A stretch of DNA of 64,000 bases from Bradyrhizobium daqingense (lineage in GTDB: Bacteria; Pseudomonadota; Alphaproteobacteria; Rhizobiales; Xanthobacteraceae): contig NZ_CP088014.1 of NCBI RefSeq assembly GCF_021044685.1, positions 1,364,001-1,428,000 on the forward strand. Direction: 5' to 3'. The notes under the pieces were generated by a model that searched no databases, was not told the origin of the DNA, and was given only the letters and a program-made list of their open reading frames with translations. Positions 34,988 through 43,441 of this stretch are shown one piece after another. Position numbers and translations under genes: made by a program. Within the stretch, counting starts at the first letter, position 1. Every line of letters begins with the position of its first letter.

Positions 34988-35299
34988 TTAGCTCGCCTTC
35001 TTCTCCGGCGCGGTGGTCGGGCCGACCTTCTTCTGGATGGCGCGCTTCAGCTCGAGGGCGCGCGGCGACAGGGCGTCGGCGTTGGCCTTGAGCAGGTAGG
35101 CATCCAGGCCGCCATTGTGGTCGACGCTCTTCACCGCGTTGGTGGAGACGCGCAGGCGCACGTTGCGCTCCAGGGCTTCCGACTGGAACGTCACGTTGAC
35201 GAGGTTCGGCAGGAAGCGGCGCTTGGTCTTGATGTTGGAGTGGCTGACCTTGTGGCCGACGAGGGGGCCCTTGGCCGTCAGTTCGCAGCGGCGAGACAT
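34988..35299 (-). CDS. rpmB: 50S ribosomal protein L28
   Basis: A 103-residue ribosomal protein. It begins [22 protein letters not shown], has [25 protein letters not shown], and a C-terminal basic helix, all typical of alphaproteobacterial L28. The start at 35299 is supported by AGGATA 6 bases upstream; a long open frame upstream to 35608 is an artefact. The N-terminal zinc-type Cys pairs are reduced to one Cys, as in the C-minus form. It is monocistronic, with a strong terminator downstream. Confidence 0.96.
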   Translation of the reverse strand: MSRRCELTAKGPLVGHKVSHSNIKTKRRFLPNLVNVTFQSEALERNVRLRVSTNAVKSVDHNGGLDAYLLKANADALSPRALELKRAIQKKVGPTTAPEKKAS

Positions 35300-35466
35300 G
35301 GCAATATCCTTATCCTGAACCCCCAACGGGTTGCGGCCGCCATTCGGGGCGCCACGGGGGCAAATTCTCTGTCCTTGCAGGGAGCGGGCGGACGTATAGG
35401 GGGGAAGGGGCGGGTAGTCAAGGATTTGGGGCGGCTGGGACGCGGGTTTCGCGCTTCTGCCTCGGC

Positions 35467-35569
35467 TGTCATCGCCCGCGCAGGCGCGCGATCCAGTACG
35501 ACGAGACGGCTGTGGTCGACCAGAGCGGCCGCGGCGTACTGGATGCCCCGCCTGCGCGGGGCATGACAG
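35467..35569. repeat. Palindromic intergenic repeat, family C copy 2
   Basis: TGTCATCGCCCGCGCAGGCG...ATCCAGTACG on the left pairs with CGTACTGGATGCCCCGCC...GCATGACAG on the right. It lies in the 461-base gap between the divergent rpmB and DUF3108 genes; the rest of that gap must hold both promoters, but no clear -35/-10 pair stands out. Confidence 0.8.
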
Positions 35570-35760
35570 TGGAATAGGGGCAGAGAGGGATACCTCTCCG
35601 ATCACCAAAACGGCAATGATCGGAACGCCTTACCATCACATAAAGGGCGCAATCGCACCGGAAGAATCCGGTGGAGTTCCGCGCCCGAGGGCCCGGACGC
35701 ATTGCCTGCCGCTGGATTCGGCTTAAGTAACGGCCATTGGCGCCCCGATTGGAAAGTTTT

Positions 35761-36621
35761 GTGCCCATCCTTTTCCCTTCCTCGCCCCGGCGCTCGGCCG
35801 GCCAGCTGGCCCTCGCGGGCCTGTGCGGCCTCGCCTTGGCGTGGGGCGCGGCGCCGGCGGCGGCGCAGGGCAAGCTCGAAGCGCAATATGAGGCTTCGCT
35901 TGCCGGCATTCCCGTCGGCAAGGGCGCCTGGAATATCGACATCCAGGACGACGTGTTCGCGGCTGCGGCCTCCGGCGGCACGTCGGGGCTGCTGAAATCC
36001 TTCACGGGCGGGTCCGGCACCGGCGCGAGCCAGGGGCGCGTCGTCAACGGCGCGCTGGTGGCGACCGGCTATCAGGCCTCCACCACCACGCAGAAGAAGA
36101 CCGAAGAGATCCGCATCACCCTCGACAAGGGCAATGTGAAGGAATTCGCGATCCTTCCCGAGCCGCCGGTCGATCCCGATCGCATCGTCGTCACCGATGC
36201 GCATCGCCGCGGCGTCTGGGACCCCATGACGGCCTCGCTGCTGCGCGTGCCCGGCACCGGCGATCCTGTCTCGCCCGACGCCTGCCACAACTCCGCGCCC
36301 GTGTTCGACGGCCGCATGCGCTACGAGCTCAAGCTCGATTTCAAGCGCATGGAGAGCGTGAAGGCGGAGAAGGGCTATAAGGGCCCGGTCGTGGTGTGCT
36401 CGATCTATTTCGTGCCGGTCGCCGGCTACATCCCCGATCGCCCCGTCATCAAATACCTCGCCGCCCAGCGCAACATGGAGATCGCCTTCGCGCCGATCGC
36501 CGGCACGCGCATCCTGGTCCCGTTTTGGCTGAAAGTGCCGACCCCGCTCGGCCCGGCCATGCTGGAAGCCACCAGCTTCGTCACCTCCCCCCAGCCCCCG
36601 CGCGTCGCCAAGACGCAGTGA
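35761..36621 (+). CDS. DUF3108 domain protein, exported
   Basis: A 286-residue protein with an N-terminal signal (LALAGLCGLALAWGAAPAAAQG, cleavage probably after AAA). The mature protein is a DUF3108 domain: KLEAQYEASLAGIPVGKG at the start and GPVVVCSIYFVPVAGYIPDRP near residue 215. The family is periplasmic, predicted beta-rich and of unknown function, perhaps lipid-binding. GTG 35761 is chosen, with GGAA 7-10 bases before it; a TTG at 35737 is the alternative. It stands alone on the plus strand between rpmB and the helicase. Confidence 0.82.
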   Translation: MPILFPSSPRRSAGQLALAGLCGLALAWGAAPAAAQGKLEAQYEASLAGIPVGKGAWNIDIQDDVFAAAASGGTSGLLKSFTGGSGTGASQGRVVNGALVATGYQASTTTQKKTEEIRITLDKGNVKEFAILPEPPVDPDRIVVTDAHRRGVWDPMTASLLRVPGTGDPVSPDACHNSAPVFDGRMRYELKLDFKRMESVKAEKGYKGPVVVCSIYFVPVAGYIPDRPVIKYLAAQRNMEIAFAPIAGTRILVPFWLKVPTPLGPAMLEATSFVTSPQPPRVAKTQ

Positions 36622-37041
36622 TCCTACCCTCCCCGGAGGGTCCCTCGGTGAGGGTAAAAGACATCAAGCAAAATCAATGGGTTCCCTACTGTGCATGGGG
36701 TTGTTTTCGCACGTGTTGTCGGCTTTCCGTCATGGCCGGCATGACGGCTGAGCAAGCGGCCGGCTAGGAATCCATTTGACTCCTCCCCGATTCTGATTCG
36801 ACTCCGCGCCGTCCCCAGCTTTAACGGATCGAGGCGCTTGTACGGCGGCCCAAACCTCCATCTAGTGCGCAACCAAGACGAGTCCCGCGACATGTTGCGT
36901 GAACGGAACGGGACTCCGAGGGGAGTCAGCGATTCGGCCGCGATTCGTTCCGGAGTCGTTCCGAAGCTTAAGCCGAACGGGAAAAGCGTCGCAAAGTGAG
37001 ACAGTTGCGGGAGGTTTGGGGAGGGGTGGCACCTTCTCCGC
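36622..37041. other. Intergenic DNA without a recognisable gene
   Basis: This 420-base stretch holds a half-size family F element at 36625-36658 and a minimal family A palindrome CGTCATG-N5-CATGACG at 36728-36746. The remainder (36780-36990) contains several GACTCC/GGAGTC dyads but no reading frame with convincing coding features. Confidence 0.6.
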
Positions 37042-37145
37042 CGTCATGCCCCGGCTTGACCGGGGCATCCAGTACGCCGCGGCTTCTCGGCTCGACCACA
37101 TCCGTCCCGGCGTACTGGATCGCCCGGTCAAGCCGGGCGATGACA
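37042..37145. repeat. Palindromic intergenic repeat, family C copy 3
   Basis: CGTCATGCCCCGGCTTGAC...ATCCAGTACGCCG pairs with CGGCGTACTGGATCGCCCGG...GGGCGATGACAG. It is very close to the element at 35467-35569 and lies just upstream of the Suv3-like helicase gene. Confidence 0.85.
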
Positions 37146-37232
37146 GCACGGTGTGTGGAAACAGCCCAGCCCCCCCCCGCCCCAAAACAGCACTGACATT
37201 CGCCCAAATCGCCACTACCTAATCCCACAGAC

Positions 37233-40200
37233 ATGGCTTTCTCTCCCTCCCCCTTCGCTTCCGAGCGCGCCCTTCACGATCGAGTGCCTGGCGCCGGCGT
37301 CACTGCGGTGCTCGGGCCGACCAACACCGGCAAGACCCATCTCGCCATCGAGCGGATGCTCGCGCATCCCTCCGGCGTGATCGGCCTGCCGCTGCGCCTG
37401 CTCGCGCGCGAGGTCTACAACAAGATCGCCGATCGCGCGGGGCCAGAGAGCGTCGCGCTCGTCACCGGCGAGGAGAAGATCAAGCCGAGAAATCCGCGCT
37501 ATTGGGTCTCGACCGTCGAGGCGATGCCGCGCGACCTCGACGTCTCCTTCCTCGCCGTCGACGAGGTGCAGATCGCCTCTGATCTCGAACGCGGTCATGT
37601 CTTCACCGACCGCATCCTCAATCGCCGCGGCCGCGACGAGACGCTGCTGCTTGGCGCCGCCACGATGCGCCCGATCATCGAGCGCCTGTTGCCGGGCGTG
37701 TCCATGATCACGCGGCCGCGCCTGTCGCAGCTGGAATTTGCCGGCGACCGCAAGATCACGCGCCAGCCGCGCCGCACCGCCATCGTCGCGTTCTCCGCCG
37801 ACGAGGTCTACGCCATCGCCGAGCTGATCCGCCGCCAGCACGGCGGCGCTGCCGTGGTGCTGGGCTCGCTCAGCCCTCGCACACGCAATGCGCAGGTCGC
37901 GATGTTCCAGAACGGCGACGTCGATTATCTCGTCGCCACCGATGCCGTCGGCATGGGCCTCAATCTCGACGTCGATCACGTCGCCTTCGCCTCCGACCGC
38001 AAGTTCGACGGCTATCAGTTCCGCCGCCTCACGCCGTCCGAATTCGCGCAGATCGCCGGCCGCGCCGGCCGCGCCACGCGCAACGGCACCTTCGGCACCA
38101 CCGGCCGCTGCGCGCCGTTCGAGCCCGAGCTCGTCAACGCGCTGCAGAACCACACCTTCGATCCCGTGAAGGTTTTGCAATGGCGCAACGCGAAGCTGGA
38201 TTTCTCCTCGCTCGGCGCGCTCCAGGTCTCGCTGAACCTCGCCCCCGGCCATGAGGCGCTGACGCGCGCGCCCATCGCCGAGGACATGCGCGTGCTCGAC
38301 CACGCCGCCCGCGACGGCGAGGTGCGCGATGTCGCGCATGGCAAAGAGGCGGTGGAACGGCTGTGGGACGCCTGCCAGATCCCGGATTACCGGAAGCTGT
38401 CGCCGGCCGCCCATGCCGAGCTGGTGACGACGCTCTACGGCTTCCTGATGCGGAAGGGATGCATCCCCGATTCCTGGTTCGAGGCCCAGATCACCCAGGC
38501 CGACCGCATCGACGGCGACATCGACACGCTGTCGGCCCGGATCGCGCAGATCCGCACCTGGACCTTCGTCGCCAACCGCCCGGACTGGCTGAAAGGCCCC
38601 GAACGCTGGCAGGGGATCGCGCGGGAGGTCGAAAATAAATTATCGGATGCGCTCCATGAACGCTTGACTGAGCGTTTCGTTGATCGCCGGACCAGTGTAT
38701 TGATGCGCCGCCTGCGGGAGAACACGAGCTTGAATACTGAAATCGGCAAGACCGGCGAAGTCATCGTCGAAGGCCATGTCATCGGCCGCCTCGACGGCTT
38801 CACCTTTGCACCTGACACGGCGGAGGCCGGCTCGGATGCGAAGGCCTTGCAGGCTGCAGCGCAAGCGGTGCTCGCCGGCGAGATCAATGCGCGCGCCGAG
38901 AAGCTCGGCAATGCGCCGGACGAGCAGTTCGTGCTGACCTCGGAAGGCATCATCCGCTGGACCGGCGATGCCGTGGCGCGGCTGTCTGCCGCGGAGGAGG
39001 CGCTGCATCCGCGCATCCGCATCATCTCCGACGAGCGGCTGACCGGAGCCCCGCGCGACAAAGTGCAGGCGCGGCTCGAGCTCTGGCTCAAGACGCATAT
39101 CGAGAAGCTGCTCGGGCCGATGTTCGAGCTGTCGAAGGCCGAGGATGTCACCGGCATCGCCCGCGGCATCGCCTATCAGCTGGTCGAGGCGCTCGGCGTG
39201 CTCGAGCGCCCGAAGATCGCCAACGAGCTGAAGGATCTCGACCAGCCTTCGCGCGCGGTATTGCGCAAATACGGCGTGCGCTTCGGCGCCTATCACATCT
39301 ATTTCCCCGGCCTGCTCAAGCCCGCCGCGCGTGCGCTGGCCGCGCTCTTGTGGGCGCTGAAGCAGGACAATGTCGATCTGTCCTCGCTGTCGGGCGCGCA
39401 GCATCTGGCCTCGTCGGGCCGCACCTCGTTCCCGGTCGACAAGGCGCTGCCGCGCGATGCCTATCGCGTGCTCGGCTACAAGCAGGCCGGCGAACGCGCC
39501 GTGCGCGTCGACATTCTGGAGCGCCTGGCCGATCTGATCCGCCCGGCGCTGGCCTGGCGCGAGAACTCGCCCGGCGAAAAGCCCGCCGGCGCATTCGACG
39601 GCCGCAGCTTCGTGGTGACCCAGGCGATGACCTCGCTCACCGGTTCTGCCGGCGAAGACTTCGCCTCCGTCTTGCGCGCGCTCGGCTATCGCATGGAGAA
39701 GCGTCCGCCGCTGCCGCCGAAGCCCGTCGTGGCCGAGCAGGTCGTGACTGAGCAAGTCGTGACTGAGACGATCGCGGCAGAGACGCCGCCGGTTGAAGGC
39801 AGCGCGGAGACGTCGACCGAGACCGCGGCAGAGGCCGTTGCCGGCCTGCCGGAGGAGCCGTCCACCGAGGCGGCCGCGGAAGCCGTCACCGTCGAAGACG
39901 CGCCCGGCATGGAGCCGCAGGACGAAGCCGCGCCCGCCGAGCCAGCGGTGGAAGCGTCGTCCGAGGCGCCCGTCACGCCCGAGGATGCCCCCGGCATCGC
40001 GCCGCCTGCCGAAGAGGCTGCTGCGTCGGCCGAGCCTGCCAGCCTCGAAGCCGCTGCTGCTGAAACAGCCGCGATCGAAGCAGCTGCATCGCCCGACGCG
40101 GCCGCACCGGAAGCTGTGGCGACGGAGGCTGCGGCAACGCCGGCAGAGCCCGAGCTGGTCGAAGTCTGGCGCCCCGGCGGCCGTCACGAGGACCGCAAGC

Positions 40201-40694
40201 CGCGCCACGAGCGCCATCGCCACCAGCGTCATCAAAATCAGCGCCCGCAGGCCGGAGCAGAAGCTGCCGCTGCGGCGAGCGCCGCGCCCGGCGAAGCCGC
40301 CGATGGCGAAAAGCGCGGGGAGCGCCATCGTCATGGCGGTCATCGCAAAGATTTCCGTAAAGGCCGCGAAGGTGGTGGAGAGGGCGCGCCGCGTCCCGAA
40401 GGCCGCGACGACAGGAATCGCCGTTTCGAGGGCAAGGATCGCGACAACAAGGATCGCGATCGCAACCGCGACAACAAGGGCAAGTTTGGCGGCGATCGCG
40501 ACAAGGGTCGCGAGCACCGCGGTGGCCGCGACCGCGACAAGGGCCGCGATCGCCGCGATCGCGAGTCCGGGCCCTCGCTGCGTCCCTACGCCTCGAGCGC
40601 GAACCCGCGCGAGCGCGATCGTCCCGCCGATCCGAACTCCCCTTTCGCCAAGCTTGCCGCGCTGAAGGAGCAGCTCTCGGGGCGCAAGGAGTAG
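37233..40694 (+). CDS. Suv3-like ATP-dependent RNA helicase with low-complexity C-terminal tail
   Basis: An 1153-residue protein. The helicase core occupies about residues 20-370: Walker A GPTNTGKTH (28-36), DEVQ box VDEVQIASD, helicase C-terminal motifs VATDAVGMGLNL and QIAGRAGRATR. This is the Suv3/MgpS-like branch of DExH helicases found in alphaproteobacteria. A helical middle part runs to about residue 810. After that comes an Ala/Glu-rich acidic stretch with small tandem repeats (EQVVTEQVVTE), and then a basic tail rich in Arg, His, Asp and Lys (repeated DRDKGRD-like units), likely RNA-binding and disordered. A role in RNA turnover or ribosome work is inferred. The S4-domain gene follows. 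Confidence 0.88.
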   Translation: MAFSPSPFASERALHDRVPGAGVTAVLGPTNTGKTHLAIERMLAHPSGVIGLPLRLLAREVYNKIADRAGPESVALVTGEEKIKPRNPRYWVSTVEAMPRDLDVSFLAVDEVQIASDLERGHVFTDRILNRRGRDETLLLGAATMRPIIERLLPGVSMITRPRLSQLEFAGDRKITRQPRRTAIVAFSADEVYAIAELIRRQHGGAAVVLGSLSPRTRNAQVAMFQNGDVDYLVATDAVGMGLNLDVDHVAFASDRKFDGYQFRRLTPSEFAQIAGRAGRATRNGTFGTTGRCAPFEPELVNALQNHTFDPVKVLQWRNAKLDFSSLGALQVSLNLAPGHEALTRAPIAEDMRVLDHAARDGEVRDVAHGKEAVERLWDACQIPDYRKLSPAAHAELVTTLYGFLMRKGCIPDSWFEAQITQADRIDGDIDTLSARIAQIRTWTFVANRPDWLKGPERWQGIAREVENKLSDALHERLTERFVDRRTSVLMRRLRENTSLNTEIGKTGEVIVEGHVIGRLDGFTFAPDTAEAGSDAKALQAAAQAVLAGEINARAEKLGNAPDEQFVLTSEGIIRWTGDAVARLSAAEEALHPRIRIISDERLTGAPRDKVQARLELWLKTHIEKLLGPMFELSKAEDVTGIARGIAYQLVEALGVLERPKIANELKDLDQPSRAVLRKYGVRFGAYHIYFPGLLKPAARALAALLWALKQDNVDLSSLSGAQHLASSGRTSFPVDKALPRDAYRVLGYKQAGERAVRVDILERLADLIRPALAWRENSPGEKPAGAFDGRSFVVTQAMTSLTGSAGEDFASVLRALGYRMEKRPPLPPKPVVAEQVVTEQVVTETIAAETPPVEGSAETSTETAAEAVAGLPEEPSTEAAAEAVTVEDAPGMEPQDEAAPAEPAVEASSEAPVTPEDAPGIAPPAEEAAASAEPASLEAAAAETAAIEAAASPDAAAPEAVATEAAATPAEPELVEVWRPGGRHEDRKPRHERHRHQRHQNQRPQAGAEAAAAASAAPGEAADGEKRGERHRHGGHRKDFRKGREGGGEGAPRPEGRDDRNRRFEGKDRDNKDRDRNRDNKGKFGGDRDKGREHRGGRDRDKGRDRRDRESGPSLRPYASSANPRERDRPADPNSPFAKLAALKEQLSGRKE

Positions 40695-40729
40695 CATAGC
40701 GTTTTCAAGCGAAGTGCGGAGCGGTTCGC

Positions 40730-41036
40730 ATGAAGAAGACGCGTCAAAAGGAATAAGGCCACGACCGAGCGGCAGCGCATCGACAAATGGCTGTGGCACG
40801 CGCGGCTGGTGAAGGCGCGCACCTCGGCGGCCGAGCTCGTCGTCACCGGTCATGTCCGCGTCAACGGCGTGCGCGAGACCTCGCCGGGACATGCGATCAA
40901 GCTTGGCGACGTCCTCACCGTTGCGCTCGATCGCACCGTGCGCGTCTTGAAGGTCACCGCCTTCATCGAACGCCGCGGCGATGCCGCCTCGGCGCGCGTG
41001 CTCTATGAAGAGCTCGGGGATGCAAACCGCAATTAA
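40730..41036 (+). CDS. S4-domain RNA-binding protein (Hsp15-like), 5' end disrupted
   Basis: The readable body is RIDKWLWHARLVKARTSAAELVVTGHVRVNG...SPGHAIKLGDVLTV, an S4 domain of the Hsp15 class that binds rRNA of stalled 50S subunits. The first part of this domain is in frame with no ATG, GTG or TTG before it; the frame is closed by a TGA at 40731. A good start (ATG 40730, GGAG 8 bases upstream) lies in a neighbouring frame and runs into TAA after eight codons. Removing one A from the AAAA run at 40746-40749 would restore a single frame of about 101 residues. A shorter in-frame GTG at 40809 would delete the start of the S4 fold. Confidence 0.7.
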
Positions 41037-41168
41037 TTGCGCGTTGCATTCATTTCTTGGCCGCTCAAACGCGCACAAGTGTCATGATCGGGCCTTGCCG
41101 ACCTTGCAGCGCCGGGCCATCCGCGCTACGCAAGCCGCGACTTTTAAAAGAGCTTTTCGGAGCGTTGG

Positions 41169-41507
41169 ATGACTTACGTCGTCACTGAAAACTGCATCAA
41201 GTGCAAGTACACCGACTGCGTCGAGGTCTGCCCGGTCGACTGCTTCTACGAGGGTGACAACATGCTCGTCATCCACCCCGACGAGTGCATCGATTGCGGC
41301 GTGTGCGAGCCGGAATGCCCCGCCGACGCCATCAAGCCGGACACGGAACCGGGCCTGGAGAAGTGGCTCGGGGTCAACGCCGAATACGCCAAGAGCTGGC
41401 CGAACATCACCCAGAAGAAAGAATCACCTGCCGACGCCAAGGAATTCGACGGCATGGATGGCAAGTTCGAGAAATATTTTTCTCCGAACCCCGGCTCCGG
41501 AGACTGA
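41169..41507 (+). CDS. fdxA: Seven-iron ferredoxin FdxA
   Basis: A 112-residue ferredoxin carrying one [3Fe-4S] and one [4Fe-4S] cluster. The first motif is [18 protein letters not shown], the second [16 protein letters not shown], followed by the typical 50-residue C-terminal extension ([23 protein letters not shown]). It transfers electrons in the cytoplasm. The gene lies between the S4-domain gene and carD, an arrangement I associate with alphaproteobacteria. An ATG with CGGAG upstream sets the start. Confidence 0.95.
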   Translation: MTYVVTENCIKCKYTDCVEVCPVDCFYEGDNMLVIHPDECIDCGVCEPECPADAIKPDTEPGLEKWLGVNAEYAKSWPNITQKKESPADAKEFDGMDGKFEKYFSPNPGSGD

Positions 41508-41575
41508 TACGGGCCCAAACTTAACCCTAATAGCGGCGGTTTCGCCGAAAACCAGCCCTCAAGACCCCTAAATCA

Positions 41576-41603
41576 TTGATTTTTGCGGGAAATGTGCTAT
41601 ATT
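41576..41603 (+). promoter_or_regulatory. Predicted sigma70-type promoter for carD
   Basis: TTGATT at 41576-41581 and TATATT at 41598-41603 with a 16-base spacer. This stands out in GC-rich DNA and would start transcription near 41610, about 90 bases before the GTG candidate start of carD. Confidence 0.6.
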
Positions 41604-41702
41604 GGGCACATTAAGCCGAACCCCGTCAGCCCCGTTTGGCCCCTCTGGGTTCCCGTGAAACCAAATGTCGAACAGGGGCGTGGCAGTTTCCGCGCGCAGG
41701 CT

Positions 41703-42662
41703 GTGTCACAGAAAACGCGTAAAAAGAGTACTTCAGCGAAGGCTTCCCATAAGGAGGCCAAAAAAGTCGCCGCGGCCAGCCGTAGCGCATCCAAGGGTCG
41801 GACCGCGACGAAGGCGCCGGCTGCAAAGTCCTCGAAGAACAAAAGAAGCGCAATGCCTAACAAGTCTGCCAAACCGGCCGCGAAAGCGACCGTTGCCAAG
41901 CCTGCTGCTGCCAAGGCCGCGCCTGCGAAGGCTCATGCTGCCAAGCCCGCCGCGCCGAAGGCTCCCGTTGCTGCTGCGCCTGCCAAGGCTCCCGTCGCTG
42001 CCAAGCCGGCCGCCAAGCCCGCTGCTGCGCCGAAGGTCGAGGAAAAGAAGGTCGTGACCCAGCGTCAGGGCTTCAAGGCCAACGAATTCGTCGTCTATCC
42101 CGCTCACGGTGTCGGCCAGATCCTGGCCATCGAAGAGCAGGAGATCGCCGGTGCCAAGCTCGAGCTGTTCGTCATCAACTTCATCAAGGACAAGATGACG
42201 CTGCGCGTTCCGACCGCCAAGGTCGCCAATGTCGGCATGCGCAAGCTGTCCGATCCGGCCCTGGTCAAGAAGGCGCTTGAGACGCTCAAGGGCCGCGCCC
42301 GCGTCAAGCGCACCATGTGGTCGCGCCGCGCCCAGGAATACGAAGCGAAGATCAATTCGGGCGACATCGTCGCGATTGCGGAAGTCGTGCGCGACCTCTA
42401 CCGCTCGGAGTCGCAGCCGGAGCAGTCCTACAGCGAACGCCAGCTCTATGAAGCGGCGCTCGATCGTCTCTCCCGCGAGATCGCGGTGGTGCAGCACTCG
42501 ACCGAGACCGAAGCGGTCAAGGAGATCGAGGCCCAGCTCGCCAAGAGCCCGCGCCGCAACGCCAAGGCGGAAGCCACCGAGGGCGAAGCCGATGCGGATG
42601 CCGAGGGCGATGCCGACGATAACGATGGCGACGACACCACCGTCGCCGACGAGGCCGCGTAA
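41703..42662 (+). CDS. CarD-family transcription regulator with Lys/Ala/Pro-rich N-terminal extension
   Basis: A protein of about 319 residues. The CarD/CdnL core begins FKANEFVVYPAHGVGQILAIEEQEIAG and continues LRVPTAKVANVGMRKLSDP, then a helical C-terminal domain (RARVKRTMWSRRAQEYEAKINSGD...LYRSESQPEQSYSERQLYE). CarD binds RNA polymerase beta and stabilises open complexes, notably at rRNA promoters. Before the core are about 115 residues of Ala-Lys-Pro repeats resembling histone H1 tails, and after it an acidic Asp/Glu tail. The start is uncertain: GTG 41703 keeps the whole basic tail and fits the promoter; ATG 41853 is the main alternative. A strong terminator follows. Confidence 0.87.
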   Translation: MSQKTRKKSTSAKASHKEAKKVAAASRSASKGRTATKAPAAKSSKNKRSAMPNKSAKPAAKATVAKPAAAKAAPAKAHAAKPAAPKAPVAAAPAKAPVAAKPAAKPAAAPKVEEKKVVTQRQGFKANEFVVYPAHGVGQILAIEEQEIAGAKLELFVINFIKDKMTLRVPTAKVANVGMRKLSDPALVKKALETLKGRARVKRTMWSRRAQEYEAKINSGDIVAIAEVVRDLYRSESQPEQSYSERQLYEAALDRLSREIAVVQHSTETEAVKEIEAQLAKSPRRNAKAEATEGEADADAEGDADDNDGDDTTVADEAA

Positions 42663-42688
42663 GCGTCTCGGTCGATTGCAAGAGATCA

Positions 42689-42717
42689 AAAGCCCGGCCG
42701 TTCGGCCGGGCTTTTTG
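42689..42717 (+). terminator. Rho-independent terminator of carD
   Basis: Stem AGCCCGGCCG / CGGCCGGGCT with a TT loop, preceded by AAA and followed by TTTTT; about 27 bases after the carD stop. Confidence 0.9.
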
Positions 42718-43017
42718 TTCGATGGACGCCGTTTCGCAAGGTCGGCGAAAGCGGAGCCTACTACCTCCTTCGTCTCCGTCGGAAAAGCAGAAGGGCTGCT
42801 CTCACCCAGTTCGCATTCGTGCTGACGCCCATCGCACCAGACATCGAAATGCCATAGCTCGCCTGCGGGCCAACTCCGCTGATCGCTGAAGTCGAGCAGC
42901 ATTTCACTTTGTGGTGACGCAAGAAGCTGTGATTACGGTGATCGCTTAGGTTGTGCTATGGCCTGTAACGCTACAGGGGCTAAACCTAGTGGGGGCAAAA
43001 CCTAGGAGGAGCTACCC
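42718..43017. other. Intergenic DNA, with a 12-base direct repeat before the small secreted gene
   Basis: GGCTAAACCTAG (42978-42989) and GGCAAAACCTAG (42994-43005) repeat with a 16-base step just ahead of the ribosome site. On the minus strand, 42902 down to about 42720 reads without a stop (MLLDFSDQRSWPAGELWHFD) but runs on through the carD terminator, so it is at most a remnant. Confidence 0.45.
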
Positions 43018-43263
43018 ATGACAGGAAAACTGCTCGTCGCTCTCGCGATCGTGACTCTCTCGGCTTCTGCCGCCTCGGCGGCGCATCACCATCATCGCCA
43101 CGCACTGAACCCAACCGCGGCTACTCCCGCATCTCCGTCTCCAATCGGATGGACGGGCGGACCGACCAGTAGCGATCACGCCATGTACCTGCAGAATCTC
43201 CACGATTCCGGCTACAACCCGAAGAACGACCGCGACGCCGCCGGGAACATGGCGGCGCAATAG
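43018..43263 (+). CDS. Small secreted His-rich protein
   Basis: An 81-residue protein: a signal peptide (residues 1-21, LLVALAIVTLSASAASA), then an AHHHHRHA cluster that could bind metal, a Thr/Pro/Ser linker with GWTGGPTSSDHAMYLQNLHDSGYNPKND, and no Cys. The ATG has a very strong AGGAGG site. Similar short secreted proteins with an SGYNP motif occur in Bradyrhizobium as far as I recall, without known function. It is the only gene between carD and the minus-strand regR. Confidence 0.65.
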   Translation: MTGKLLVALAIVTLSASAASAAHHHHRHALNPTAATPASPSPIGWTGGPTSSDHAMYLQNLHDSGYNPKNDRDAAGNMAAQ

Positions 43264-43441
43264 CGGAGTCATTGCCGATCGTCGTCATGTTGGCGATGTC
43301 GGCTGCCGACGCTCGGTCAGCGAGCGCGGAAGCGTAGGCCGCAATTCGAATCCTTCGGGATCGCGCGTGGCGGATTGCGTTTCCGCATTCGCATGGCCGG
43401 CCGCCGGATTGCCGGCGGCGCATCCACCTGGTGAAGACGGC

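Noticed and set aside
36899..37222. Open frame of 107 codons in the gap before the helicase
   Set aside because: It runs through a family C palindrome and shows no coding features; likely spurious.
38640..41078. An 812-codon open frame antisense to the helicase gene
   Set aside because: Shadow of the helicase and S4 genes; no start signals or domains.
42720..42902. Minus-strand gene between carD and the small secreted gene
   Set aside because: The frame continues through the carD terminator into antisense of carD with no stop at a sensible place; only a remnant at best.
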